Below the pieces are notes generated by a model, which saw nothing but the letters and a program-made list of their open reading frames with translations, was not told where the DNA came from and did no database searches. Shown piece after piece: positions 1 to 5,189 of a stretch of DNA of 7,144 nucleotides. Source of the DNA: Candidatus Pacearchaeota archaeon (GTDB taxonomy: Archaea; Nanobdellota; Nanobdellia; Pacearchaeales; GW2011-AR1); NCBI GenBank assembly GCA_017609695.1, contig JAFCDM010000026.1:1-7144 (forward strand), in the 5' to 3' direction. Within the stretch, counting starts at the first letter, position 1; each line of letters opens with the position of its first letter. The position numbers and the translations under genes were made by a program.

Positions 1-12
1 GACAACTTTTTA

Positions 13-36
13 CAAGTTGCTTAAAAAAGCAATTTG
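13..36. repeat. Imperfect hairpin upstream of the integrase gene
   Basis: Arms 13-22 (CAAGTTGCTT) and 27-36 (AAGCAATTTG) form a 10-bp stem with one G-T (G-U in RNA) pair and an AAAA loop. The left part also takes part in an alternative 6-bp stem, 3-8 (CAACTT) with 14-19 (AAGTTG). A TATA-like stretch, CTTAAAAAA at 20-28, lies in the loop region and is centred about 25 nt before the ATG at 49, so a leaderless promoter for the integrase is possible. The dyad could instead be a recombinase binding or core site. The sequence shows the symmetry only; the roles are inferred. Confidence 0.45.
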
Positions 37-48
37 TATAGAAAAAAT

Positions 49-1218
49 ATGAAGATTGATCCCTACAAACATAAAGAAAGATATTTGAATTGGAAAAAGA
101 AAACTAAAAAGGAAATTCCAAAAATCAGCAAGCAAAATTCTGATTTAATTAAACAATACCTCAGCGACATGGAAAATGGGATTAATATCTCTTGTGTAAA
201 TAAAAAAGGTGCAAGAAGTTACATAAGACTTAATGCACTTAAGACAAGGATGATTTTTCTTATCCAGCAGTTTGAAGCAAAGTTTAACATAGGGAATATA
301 AGGGACATCAAAGAAGAGCAATTGTTTAGTTTTTTCGCAGATATGAGAAATGGCAAAATTAGAAGAAAAGACAAAAAGAAGTATAAATCTGTTCAAGATT
401 ATGTTAAAATCTTTAAAGCATTTTGGCATTGGCATCAAAAAGCAAGTAAAAAACAAGGTAGAGAAATTCTTGATATTACAGCAGATTTAGACACTTCTGG
501 AACAAAACCAGAATGGGTTTATTTAAATGAGAAACAGATTAAGGAATTATACAATAAAGCTAAATATGAATATCGGGTTTTGATTATGTTTCTTTTTGAT
601 AGTGGGATAAGAAGTCCTACAGAATTAATTAATGTTAAGGTTTCTGATTTATACAGCAATTGCAAGGAGTTGCATATTCGAGAAGAAATAAGCAAGACTT
701 TTGGAAGGAAAATTAAACTTATGCTATGTTCTGAACTTCTCAGAGAATATATTAAACAAAGAGAACTTAAACCAGAAGATTATTTATTTCCAATTAATCC
801 TTATGTTGTTAATAGATATTTAAAAAGATTTGCTGGGCAGGTTTTTGGTAATAAGAAAAGTTTAGCAGGACAAAAATATTCAGAATTAACTTTATATGAT
901 TTTAGACATATTTCTTGTTGTTATTGGTTGCCTAGATATAAATCTGAATCAGCATTAAAATATCGTTTTGGTTGGAAGAAAAGTGATAAGATCCATTATT
1001 ATTCTGAGATGTTAGGAATGAAAGATACAATTTCAGAAGAGGATTTATTGATTGATATTACAAAAACAGAACTTGAAAAAAGATTAACTAAAACAGAGCA
1101 GGAAAATGAGTTAAGAAAAGATGAGTTTAAAAGAATGAAAAAAGAAGTTGAAGAGGTTAGAGAAGTCATAGGAGATATAAATGCTAAGTTAAGGAAACTT
1201 GAATTAAAGGAAATTTAA
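49..1218 (+). CDS. Tyrosine recombinase/integrase, archaeal type, with C-terminal coiled coil
   Basis: Site-specific DNA recombinase that would integrate or excise a mobile element through a 3'-phosphotyrosine intermediate. Numbered from the ATG at 49 (389 residues), an N-terminal SAM-like core-binding domain spans about 60-135 and the catalytic domain about 155-335. Visible active-site residues are R188 (in DSGIRSPTEL), K216 in the beta-hairpin, R286 in YDFRH, W309 in FGW where many family members have His, and nucleophile Y318 in HYYSEM. Tyr283 stands where the usual HxxR histidine would be. FGW followed nine residues later by Tyr resembles archaeal integrases. Residues about 338-389 are a charged heptad-like coiled coil, an unusual addition. 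The frame also opens at a TTG at 34, but that codon lies in the arm of a hairpin, so the ATG is preferred. The gene faces a repeat-rich non-coding region, as expected for an integrase beside attachment or origin sequences. Confidence 0.9.
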   Translation: MKIDPYKHKERYLNWKKKTKKEIPKISKQNSDLIKQYLSDMENGINISCVNKKGARSYIRLNALKTRMIFLIQQFEAKFNIGNIRDIKEEQLFSFFADMRNGKIRRKDKKKYKSVQDYVKIFKAFWHWHQKASKKQGREILDITADLDTSGTKPEWVYLNEKQIKELYNKAKYEYRVLIMFLFDSGIRSPTELINVKVSDLYSNCKELHIREEISKTFGRKIKLMLCSELLREYIKQRELKPEDYLFPINPYVVNRYLKRFAGQVFGNKKSLAGQKYSELTLYDFRHISCCYWLPRYKSESALKYRFGWKKSDKIHYYSEMLGMKDTISEEDLLIDITKTELEKRLTKTEQENELRKDEFKRMKKEVEEVREVIGDINAKLRKLELKEI

Positions 1219-1227
1219 GTTAAAAAC

Positions 1228-1296
1228 AGGTGTATCACTATCTTATATTATAAAATAATATATATCACCTCCCCCGCAAAAACCCGAAAATCCCGC
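1228..1296. repeat. Palindromic repeat copy A with C-rich tail
   Basis: The copy starts AGGTGTATCACTAT. It contains a perfect 8-bp inner dyad, TATATTAT (1244-1251) and ATAATATA (1255-1262), and an outer pair AGGTG (1228-1232) with CACCT (1266-1270). It ends in a C-rich segment, 1268-1296, with three C-tracts separated by GCAAAAA and GAAAAT. Copy B at 1304-1374 repeats the same order of elements. Candidate roles are a replication-origin iteron, integrase arm or attachment site, or a structured RNA; none is shown by the sequence. Confidence 0.65.
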
Positions 1297-1303
1297 ATAA
1301 TTT

Positions 1304-1374
1304 AGGTGTATTACTATTATAATATTATTATAAATAATATGATCATACTCCTCCCGCAAAACCCGAGATTTTGC
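1304..1374. repeat. Palindromic repeat copy B with C-rich tail
   Basis: The copy starts AGGTGTATTACTAT, so 13 of its first 14 bases match copy A. The inner dyad is a different but equally perfect 8-bp palindrome, ATATTATT (1322-1329) and AATAATAT (1333-1340). The outer arms AGGTGTAT (1304-1311) and ATACTCCT (1345-1352) pair with one mismatch. The tail CCTCCCGCAAAACCCGA at 1350-1366 aligns with copy A. The tail also forms a 6-bp stem of its own, GCAAAA (1356-1361) with TTTTGC (1369-1374). Keeping the pairing while the stem sequence changes hints that structure matters. Confidence 0.65.
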
Positions 1375-1473
1375 ACACATTGGTTATAATAATGGGAAAA
1401 TAAGTAAAATAAATCCCCCCATGTAAATGTAAAACCATTATAGACGAGAGAAATCTGCAAAAATAAGGGTTTG
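1375..1473. other. Non-coding AT-rich spacer
   Basis: No open reading frame of useful length was seen on either strand. The stretch holds a run of six C at 1415-1420, a weak 7-bp pair ATAATGG (1389-1395) with CCATTAT (1435-1441), and a GCAAAAAT at 1457-1464 that echoes the GCAAAA of the repeat tails. With the two repeats and the promoter it makes up the 338-bp gap between the integrase and the RHH gene. Confidence 0.5.
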
Positions 1474-1489
1474 AAAAACGGACGTTTTT
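1474..1489. promoter_or_regulatory. Perfect short palindrome upstream of the main promoter
   Basis: AAAAACG (1474-1480) and CGTTTTT (1483-1489) are perfect inverted repeats around a 2-nt centre, 24 bp upstream of the TATA box. The 2-nt centre suits a protein-binding dyad better than an RNA hairpin, although the T-run followed by AT-rich sequence could also stop transcription coming from upstream. A further 10-bp palindrome, ATTCATGAAT, lies at 1497-1506. Confidence 0.4.
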
Positions 1490-1506
1490 ATAATAAATTC
1501 ATGAAT

Positions 1507-1521
1507 AGAAAGGTTTATATA
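1507..1521 (+). promoter_or_regulatory. Archaeal BRE/TATA promoter for the RHH-LemA-LigT-Nudix operon
   Basis: AGAAAGG (1507-1513) followed by TTTATATA (1514-1521) matches the purine-rich BRE plus TATA box of archaeal promoters. The expected start, about 25 nt downstream, is near 1540-1546, giving a 5' leader of only 10-17 nt before the ATG at 1557. That leader would carry the AAGGT ribosome-binding site at 1544-1548. This is the clearest promoter in the window. Confidence 0.75.
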
Positions 1522-1523
1522 CC

Positions 1524-1554
1524 ACCATATATTACCATATATCAAGGTAATATA
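1524..1554. promoter_or_regulatory. Operator-like repeats over the start site and RBS
   Basis: There are two tandem 10-mers, ACCATATATT (1524-1533) and ACCATATATC (1534-1543). Overlapping them is a perfect 9-bp inverted repeat, TATATTACC (1528-1536) and GGTAATATA (1546-1554), with a 9-nt spacer. The repeat covers the predicted transcription start and the AAGGT ribosome-binding site. As the next gene encodes a ribbon-helix-helix protein, autoregulation by occluding this site is a reasonable inference. Confidence 0.5.
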
Positions 1555-1556
1555 AG

Positions 1557-1748
1557 ATGACAAAGATACAAATAGACCTATCAGAGAAAGAAGATAAAAT
1601 CGTAGAGATTTTTAAATTAGTAAATAATTTTAAAACCAAAGAAGAAGCTATCAAAAAAATGATACTTAAGTTTAATGTTAATGTTGCTGTAAATCTTCGA
1701 GAGAAGGATTACAAACAAGCAATTAAATTCACGGAGGATAAAAAATGA
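1557..1748 (+). CDS. Small ribbon-helix-helix (DUF2683-like) putative regulator
   Basis: A 63-residue protein. Residues 2-9 (TKIQIDLS) look like the DNA-contacting beta-strand, about 10-24 the first helix, and about 28-40 (KEEAIKKMILKF) the second helix. This is the layout of short archaeal RHH proteins such as DUF2683, which often end their core with an EAI..... helix. Such proteins bind DNA as dimers and commonly repress their own operon. The ATG at 1557 has an AAGGT ribosome-binding site 8 nt upstream and lies just after a strong TATA box and an operator-like dyad. Its stop overlaps the LemA start (ATGA at 1745-1748), so the two are probably translated together. An antitoxin role is possible, but the next gene is not a recognisable toxin. 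The RHH assignment is by pattern; the family name is less certain. Confidence 0.65.
   Translation: MTKIQIDLSEKEDKIVEIFKLVNNFKTKEEAIKKMILKFNVNVAVNLREKDYKQAIKFTEDKK
1733..1737 (+). promoter_or_regulatory. Strong Shine-Dalgarno site for the LemA gene
   Basis: GGAGG followed by AT matches the pyrimidine-rich 3' end of archaeal 16S rRNA. It is placed 7 nt before the ATG at 1745 and lies inside the end of the upstream RHH gene. It supports that ATG as the start and a coupled ATGA junction. Confidence 0.75.
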
Positions 1749-2281
1749 ATTGGTGGCTAATCGGAGGACTTATAGTTGGTGCTGTTGTAGTCATTACTCT
1801 TATTCGCTGGATAATTAAAACATACAACTTCCTTTTCTATAATGGAGTTAAAGTTAATGAAAGATGGGCTCACATCGAAGTTGCTTTGAAAAGAAAGTAT
1901 GATACTATTCCAGCTTTAGCGGAGAGTGTTAAAGGTTATGTCAAGCATGAATCTGGAACTCTTAAAGAAGTTACAAGTTTAAGATCTCAATGGGGCAAAG
2001 CCAAAGAAGTTAATGACAAAGTTGGTTTAGCAAATGCTCTTGAAGGAGTTCTTGGAAAACTTATGGTTGTAATGGAAAAATATCCACAACTCAAGGCAGA
2101 TAGAAATTTTAAAGATTACCAAAGCGAAATCAAGAGAGTTGAAAGAGATATTAAACACGAAAGAAAAGAATACAACCGAAGAGTAAGCAAATACAATAGA
2201 AGAATTGGTTACTTCCCTAACAATGTTATAGCATTAGTATTTGGATTCAAACCAAGAGAGTTCTTCTCTGTGGAAGCATAA
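1745..2281 (+). CDS. lemA: LemA-family membrane protein
   Basis: LemA-family proteins are anchored by one N-terminal membrane helix and carry a soluble all-helical domain. Their biochemical role is poorly defined. Here residues about 3-24 form the helix (WWLIGGLIVGAVVVITLI), followed by family signatures: YNFLFYNGVKVNERWAHIEVALKRK near 27-52, IPALAESVKGYVKHE near 55-69, YPQLKADRNFKDYQSEI near 113-129, and YNRRVSKYN...YFPNNVIALVFGF near 143-169. The length of 178 residues is typical. There is no separate signal peptide; the helix would act as a signal anchor. The usual LLPNLV is replaced by TIPALA, a mild divergence. It is the second gene of the operon, overlapping the RHH stop and ending 1 nt before the phosphoesterase start. 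Grouping with RNA/nucleotide enzymes is not a textbook LemA setting. Confidence 0.9.
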   Translation: MNWWLIGGLIVGAVVVITLIRWIIKTYNFLFYNGVKVNERWAHIEVALKRKYDTIPALAESVKGYVKHESGTLKEVTSLRSQWGKAKEVNDKVGLANALEGVLGKLMVVMEKYPQLKADRNFKDYQSEIKRVERDIKHERKEYNRRVSKYNRRIGYFPNNVIALVFGFKPREFFSVEA

Positions 2282-2282
2282 A

Positions 2283-2951
2283 ATGGTTCATTACTTTATT
2301 GAATTCCGATTTCAAGGGAAAGCAAAGCATAGAATGAAACAGCTTATCTATGAAGTTGATAAGAGATTCAGATTAGGTTATACAAAAAGAAAGAGGCCTA
2401 TTCCCCATATCACCATTATTGCTCCATTCTATACTAAAAACCAAAAGCAACTTGTTAGGGATTTTAATAATGCCTGTTCTAAATATTCCTTAATTAAATT
2501 TAAGATTAAAGGCTATGGACACTTTGATAATTCAAGAATTGTTTACATTAACATAGAACCGAGCAGGGAAATGAAGGAATTTAGAAAAGAATTGATTCGG
2601 AAAATTGGAAAATATACTAAATTAAAAGACTATGATAACAGCAAGACATATTCTGCTCATTCAACAATTGCTATGAAACTTCCTCCTGCGAAATTTGAAA
2701 AAATTAAAAGATATATCAAGAAAAAGAAAGAACCTTCTACAAATTATTCTATGGTTAGAGCTACATTAATTAAAGGAAATAAAATACTTTATGAATATGA
2801 TTTCTTATTAAGAAAACTATTGAATAGAAGACAAGCAAAAAGTAAAAAAATTTATTCCCGAACATTAAAAAAATTAAGAACTCCTTCACAAAAGACGATA
2901 ACAAAAGAACTTGGATTATTTTCTAAATTAAAGAGGTTATTTCTAAGATGA
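2283..2951 (+). CDS. 2H phosphoesterase of the LigT / 2'-5' RNA ligase-like superfamily
   Basis: A 222-residue protein with the two hallmark HxT motifs of the 2H superfamily: H42-I-T44 in RPIPHITII and H126-S-T128 in YSAHSTIAMK. Members open cyclic phosphates, cut 2'-5' linkages or cyclic dinucleotides, or join RNA halves in vitro. The two histidines act as acid and base on a phosphodiester. The core covers about residues 1-175. The last ~45 residues are strongly Lys/Arg-rich (KKIYSRTLKKLR and similar), suggesting nucleic-acid binding beyond the usual domain. The frame is open back to a TTG at 2241, but that would overlap LemA by about 40 nt; the ATG at 2283 sits 1 nt after the LemA stop and begins with the expected first beta-strand (VHYFIEFRF). 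The stop overlaps the Nudix start. The exact substrate cannot be told from sequence. Confidence 0.85.
   Translation: MVHYFIEFRFQGKAKHRMKQLIYEVDKRFRLGYTKRKRPIPHITIIAPFYTKNQKQLVRDFNNACSKYSLIKFKIKGYGHFDNSRIVYINIEPSREMKEFRKELIRKIGKYTKLKDYDNSKTYSAHSTIAMKLPPAKFEKIKRYIKKKKEPSTNYSMVRATLIKGNKILYEYDFLLRKLLNRRQAKSKKIYSRTLKKLRTPSQKTITKELGLFSKLKRLFLR
2933..2937 (+). promoter_or_regulatory. Shine-Dalgarno site for the Nudix gene
   Basis: GAGGT lies 10 nt before the ATG at 2948, inside the end of the phosphoesterase gene. It complements the archaeal 16S tail and supports this start at the ATGA overlap. Confidence 0.6.
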
Positions 2952-3343
2952 CAAGAATTAGAAAGAAAGGTGTGGCTCTTGTAGATACTCCTAAGGGTAT
3001 TCTTGTTGTTGCTGGAAGAAGAAAAATATTTGCCCTACCTGGTGGTGGAGCGGATAAGAGAGAAAGTAGAAAACATGCAACAATGAGAGAATTAAGAGAA
3101 GAAACAGGATTATGGAGTAAAAAAAGAACTTATTTATTTAGTTATCATGGTGGAAAATGGCACACTAAAAAAGGGAGTGTAAGAAACTATGCTAAAGTTT
3201 TTTTGATAAAAGCTTATGGTCATGCAAGACCCAGACATGAAATAAAATATATTGCTTATTGGAAACCTGGATGTAAACTAAGAATTTCTAGAAGGACTAA
3301 GTGGGTTATTGATAAATATTTAGAGATAGTAAATTCTAAATAG
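2948..3343 (+). CDS. Nudix hydrolase
   Basis: Nudix enzymes hydrolyse nucleoside diphosphates linked to another group (NTPs, ADP-ribose, NAD, capped RNA, dinucleoside polyphosphates) using divalent metal. The Nudix box is perfect: G33-x5-E39-x7-R47-E48-L49-x-E51-E52-x-G54-L55, with the metal-binding REXXEE intact. It is preceded by the strand IFALPGGG that normally leads into it. At 131 residues it is a minimal single domain with a basic C-terminus. No ADP-ribose-pyrophosphatase proline motif or other subfamily marker was clear, so the substrate is open. The start overlaps the stop of the 2H phosphoesterase (ATGA at 2948-2951), implying coupled translation and a shared pathway. One candidate is sequential handling of cyclic-phosphate and ADP-ribose-type nucleotides, as in tRNA-splicing by-product clearance; another is degradation of a signalling nucleotide. 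Both are inferences. Confidence 0.9.
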   Translation: MTRIRKKGVALVDTPKGILVVAGRRKIFALPGGGADKRESRKHATMRELREETGLWSKKRTYLFSYHGGKWHTKKGSVRNYAKVFLIKAYGHARPRHEIKYIAYWKPGCKLRISRRTKWVIDKYLEIVNSK

Positions 3344-3363
3344 GGAGTTTTTATTAGTTTGTT

Positions 3364-5160
3364 ATGGAAGAGATTAAAGAAATATTTAGAAAAATAAGAG
3401 ATCTTAGTTTAGAAAGTAAAGATTTAACCAATCTAATTTCTTTTTTATTAAATAAAGCAAAACATGAAAAAACCCCTTTAAAAACTTTGTTGGAAAATTC
3501 TATTGAATGGCTAAAAGTGATAGCTTTTCTTTTAAAAAAATATGAAGATAATAAATTTGGGATAAGTGGTGATGATTGGAGAAAAGACCAAATAGAATTT
3601 GAAAGGTTGAAGAGAATAATAGATGAAATGGATATTTATTCTATATTAAAATATAAAACTTGGGCATTGGGTGGAAATTGTTTTTTTAAAGTAGTAGATA
3701 AGATAGAATTTTTAGAATTTTTATATGAAAAATTAGAGGATATATTAACAAAAATAAGTCCTGAAATTAAGCAAGAAGTATGGGAAGAAGAACGTAAAGA
3801 AAAAAATCGGGGATTGGATAAATTACTTCCAAAAGAAAGAGATATGCTTCTCAAAATATATATTGGTCAAAATATTAACGAAGGAATTCTCCGCAAGTTT
3901 AAGGAGAAATTATTCTTGAGTAAGGATGAAGAGAAAATTGTATGCTCTTTGATTTCAAAAGGATTTATCAAAGAAATTTATCCATACTCAATAAAGTCTA
4001 TTAAAACATTAATAACTCTTATGAAAGGTTCTTCAATATCAAGAAGATTAATTGGAGAAAAATTAAAGGAAGGGGATAAAATTTTAGAAGAGTTAAAAGA
4101 TATTCCTAAAAAAGTAATGGGTTTTTTATTGTTAAATACAGATTCACTTATTTTTAATTTAAAGGGTAATGAAGAAGTAATTCTCGAATGGGAGGAATTT
4201 TTGTTAAATAATCAAAAAGTTTCAGAATTTCTAATAAAACTTTGTAAAACTTTAGAAAAATATGGACTGGCAGTATCCACAAATAATTATGTTTCTTCTA
4301 AGGGCGGGAGAATTGACCCGAAAGACTATGTTATTCCTATGGAAGTTAAAAATTATTTAGTTAATCATCTGCATCTTTGTCCGTTAAATAGTTCAGAGAT
4401 TAATGAAGTAACTCTTCTTTATACCCTTTATCAAATTAAAGACGAGATCTTAACTATAAATGATGATGAAAGAAGAAGAAATAGTTATTGGAATTTGCTT
4501 CAAGGACTTCCATTTGATGAATCTTCAATACAAAACTTAATAGAAGAATTTGAAAAAGAAAAAATTACTACAAAATATTATAAAATTAATGAGGAAAAAT
4601 TTTTATTTTTGATATTGAACAAAAAGAAGTTTGAGGATAAATTGAGTCAATTAGTTGATCAATTAGTTTTAGGAATTTCAAAAGAGTTAGAAAGAAGAAA
4701 AGACCTTATTAAAACTAAAGATATTTTAGAATTACATTCAGAGTTATTTGCTTTAATAGGAAATTTTGAAACAAAAATTAGAAAATATATTCTTGATGAA
4801 ATGAAATTAGAATTTTCAAAAAATGAGGGTTGTTGGGAAGACCGTCTTAAGGAAATCGAGCTTTTTGATAAATTAGAGTCTAGAAAAAATCAAGATATTG
4901 AAAATGGAATGATCCCAGAAGAAGAAATAATTTATTATGCAGATATCTTGGATTATAAGGAGATAATTATTAAAAATTGGTCAATTTTTTCAGATAGAAT
5001 GCTAGATAAAAGAATCACTCTTGATATCTTAAAACACGGATTAAATGAAGTAAATAGAATGAGAAGAAAAGTTATGCACCTTCGGGAAATTAGGAAAGGG
5101 GAATCTGATACTCTTAAATTTTTTATTCTTCCAAAATTAGAAAAAATTTTTGGAAATTAA
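3364..5160 (+). CDS. Large helical protein with C-terminal Swt1-like HEPN ribonuclease domain
   Basis: A 598-residue soluble, helix-rich protein. The C-terminal part, about 455-598, looks like a HEPN domain of the Swt1-like type: a helix with LHSELFALIGNFETKIRKYI, a Trp-containing turn (GCWEDRL), a YYADILDYKEII...W..F segment, and a last helix NRMRRKVMHLREI. The last helix carries the HEPN catalytic pattern R567-x4-H572 (R565-x6-H572 also fits). HEPN proteins are metal-independent RNases common in toxin-antitoxin, abortive-infection and other defence systems. Residues about 150-205 (LPKERDMLLKIY...LISKGFIKEI) may be a winged helix. The remaining 200-450 segment is not recognised. No transmembrane segment is seen. 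It starts 20 nt after the Nudix stop without a clear promoter; GGGAG at 3343-3347 is far from the ATG. The base composition is visibly more AT-rich than the preceding operon. HEPN is well supported by pattern; target and role are unknown. Confidence 0.7.
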   Translation: MEEIKEIFRKIRDLSLESKDLTNLISFLLNKAKHEKTPLKTLLENSIEWLKVIAFLLKKYEDNKFGISGDDWRKDQIEFERLKRIIDEMDIYSILKYKTWALGGNCFFKVVDKIEFLEFLYEKLEDILTKISPEIKQEVWEEERKEKNRGLDKLLPKERDMLLKIYIGQNINEGILRKFKEKLFLSKDEEKIVCSLISKGFIKEIYPYSIKSIKTLITLMKGSSISRRLIGEKLKEGDKILEELKDIPKKVMGFLLLNTDSLIFNLKGNEEVILEWEEFLLNNQKVSEFLIKLCKTLEKYGLAVSTNNYVSSKGGRIDPKDYVIPMEVKNYLVNHLHLCPLNSSEINEVTLLYTLYQIKDEILTINDDERRRNSYWNLLQGLPFDESSIQNLIEEFEKEKITTKYYKINEEKFLFLILNKKKFEDKLSQLVDQLVLGISKELERRKDLIKTKDILELHSELFALIGNFETKIRKYILDEMKLEFSKNEGCWEDRLKEIELFDKLESRKNQDIENGMIPEEEIIYYADILDYKEIIIKNWSIFSDRMLDKRITLDILKHGLNEVNRMRRKVMHLREIRKGESDTLKFFILPKLEKIFGN

Positions 5161-5189
5161 TATAAGATAAAAAAGAAATAAAGTTTAAA

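Noticed and set aside
1..48. tRNA gene fragment as integrase attachment site
   Set aside because: No T-arm GTTCRA-type sequence, acceptor stem or CCA was seen; only AT-rich hairpins.
145..456. 103-codon open frame on the minus strand within the integrase gene
   Set aside because: It lies entirely antisense to a well-supported recombinase, has no domain pattern, and is a by-product of AT-rich coding sequence.
1244..1262. Intrinsic terminator for the integrase
   Set aside because: The AT-only stem is followed by C-rich sequence rather than a T-run, which does not fit archaeal or bacterial termination.
1228..1374. CRISPR array
   Set aside because: Only two imperfect ~70-bp copies, no regular unique spacers, and no cas genes nearby.
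1339..1389. Short ORF starting ATG in repeat B (about 16 codons)
   Set aside because: Too short, spans the palindromic repeat, and is not preserved in repeat A.
1501..1560. 19-codon leader-peptide-like frame ending in the ATGA of the RHH gene
   Set aside because: It contains the TATA box at 1514-1521, so the main promoter would not transcribe its start; the peptide shows no attenuation-type residue runs.
2241..2282. Upstream TTG start for the 2H phosphoesterase
   Set aside because: It would overlap LemA by about 40 nt and add 14 residues before the expected first beta-strand; the ATG at 2283, 1 nt after the LemA stop, fits better.
3636..3854. 72-codon open frame on the minus strand within the large HEPN gene
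   Set aside because: Ser/Asn/Phe-rich low-complexity translation antisense to a real gene; no ribosome-binding site or family resemblance.
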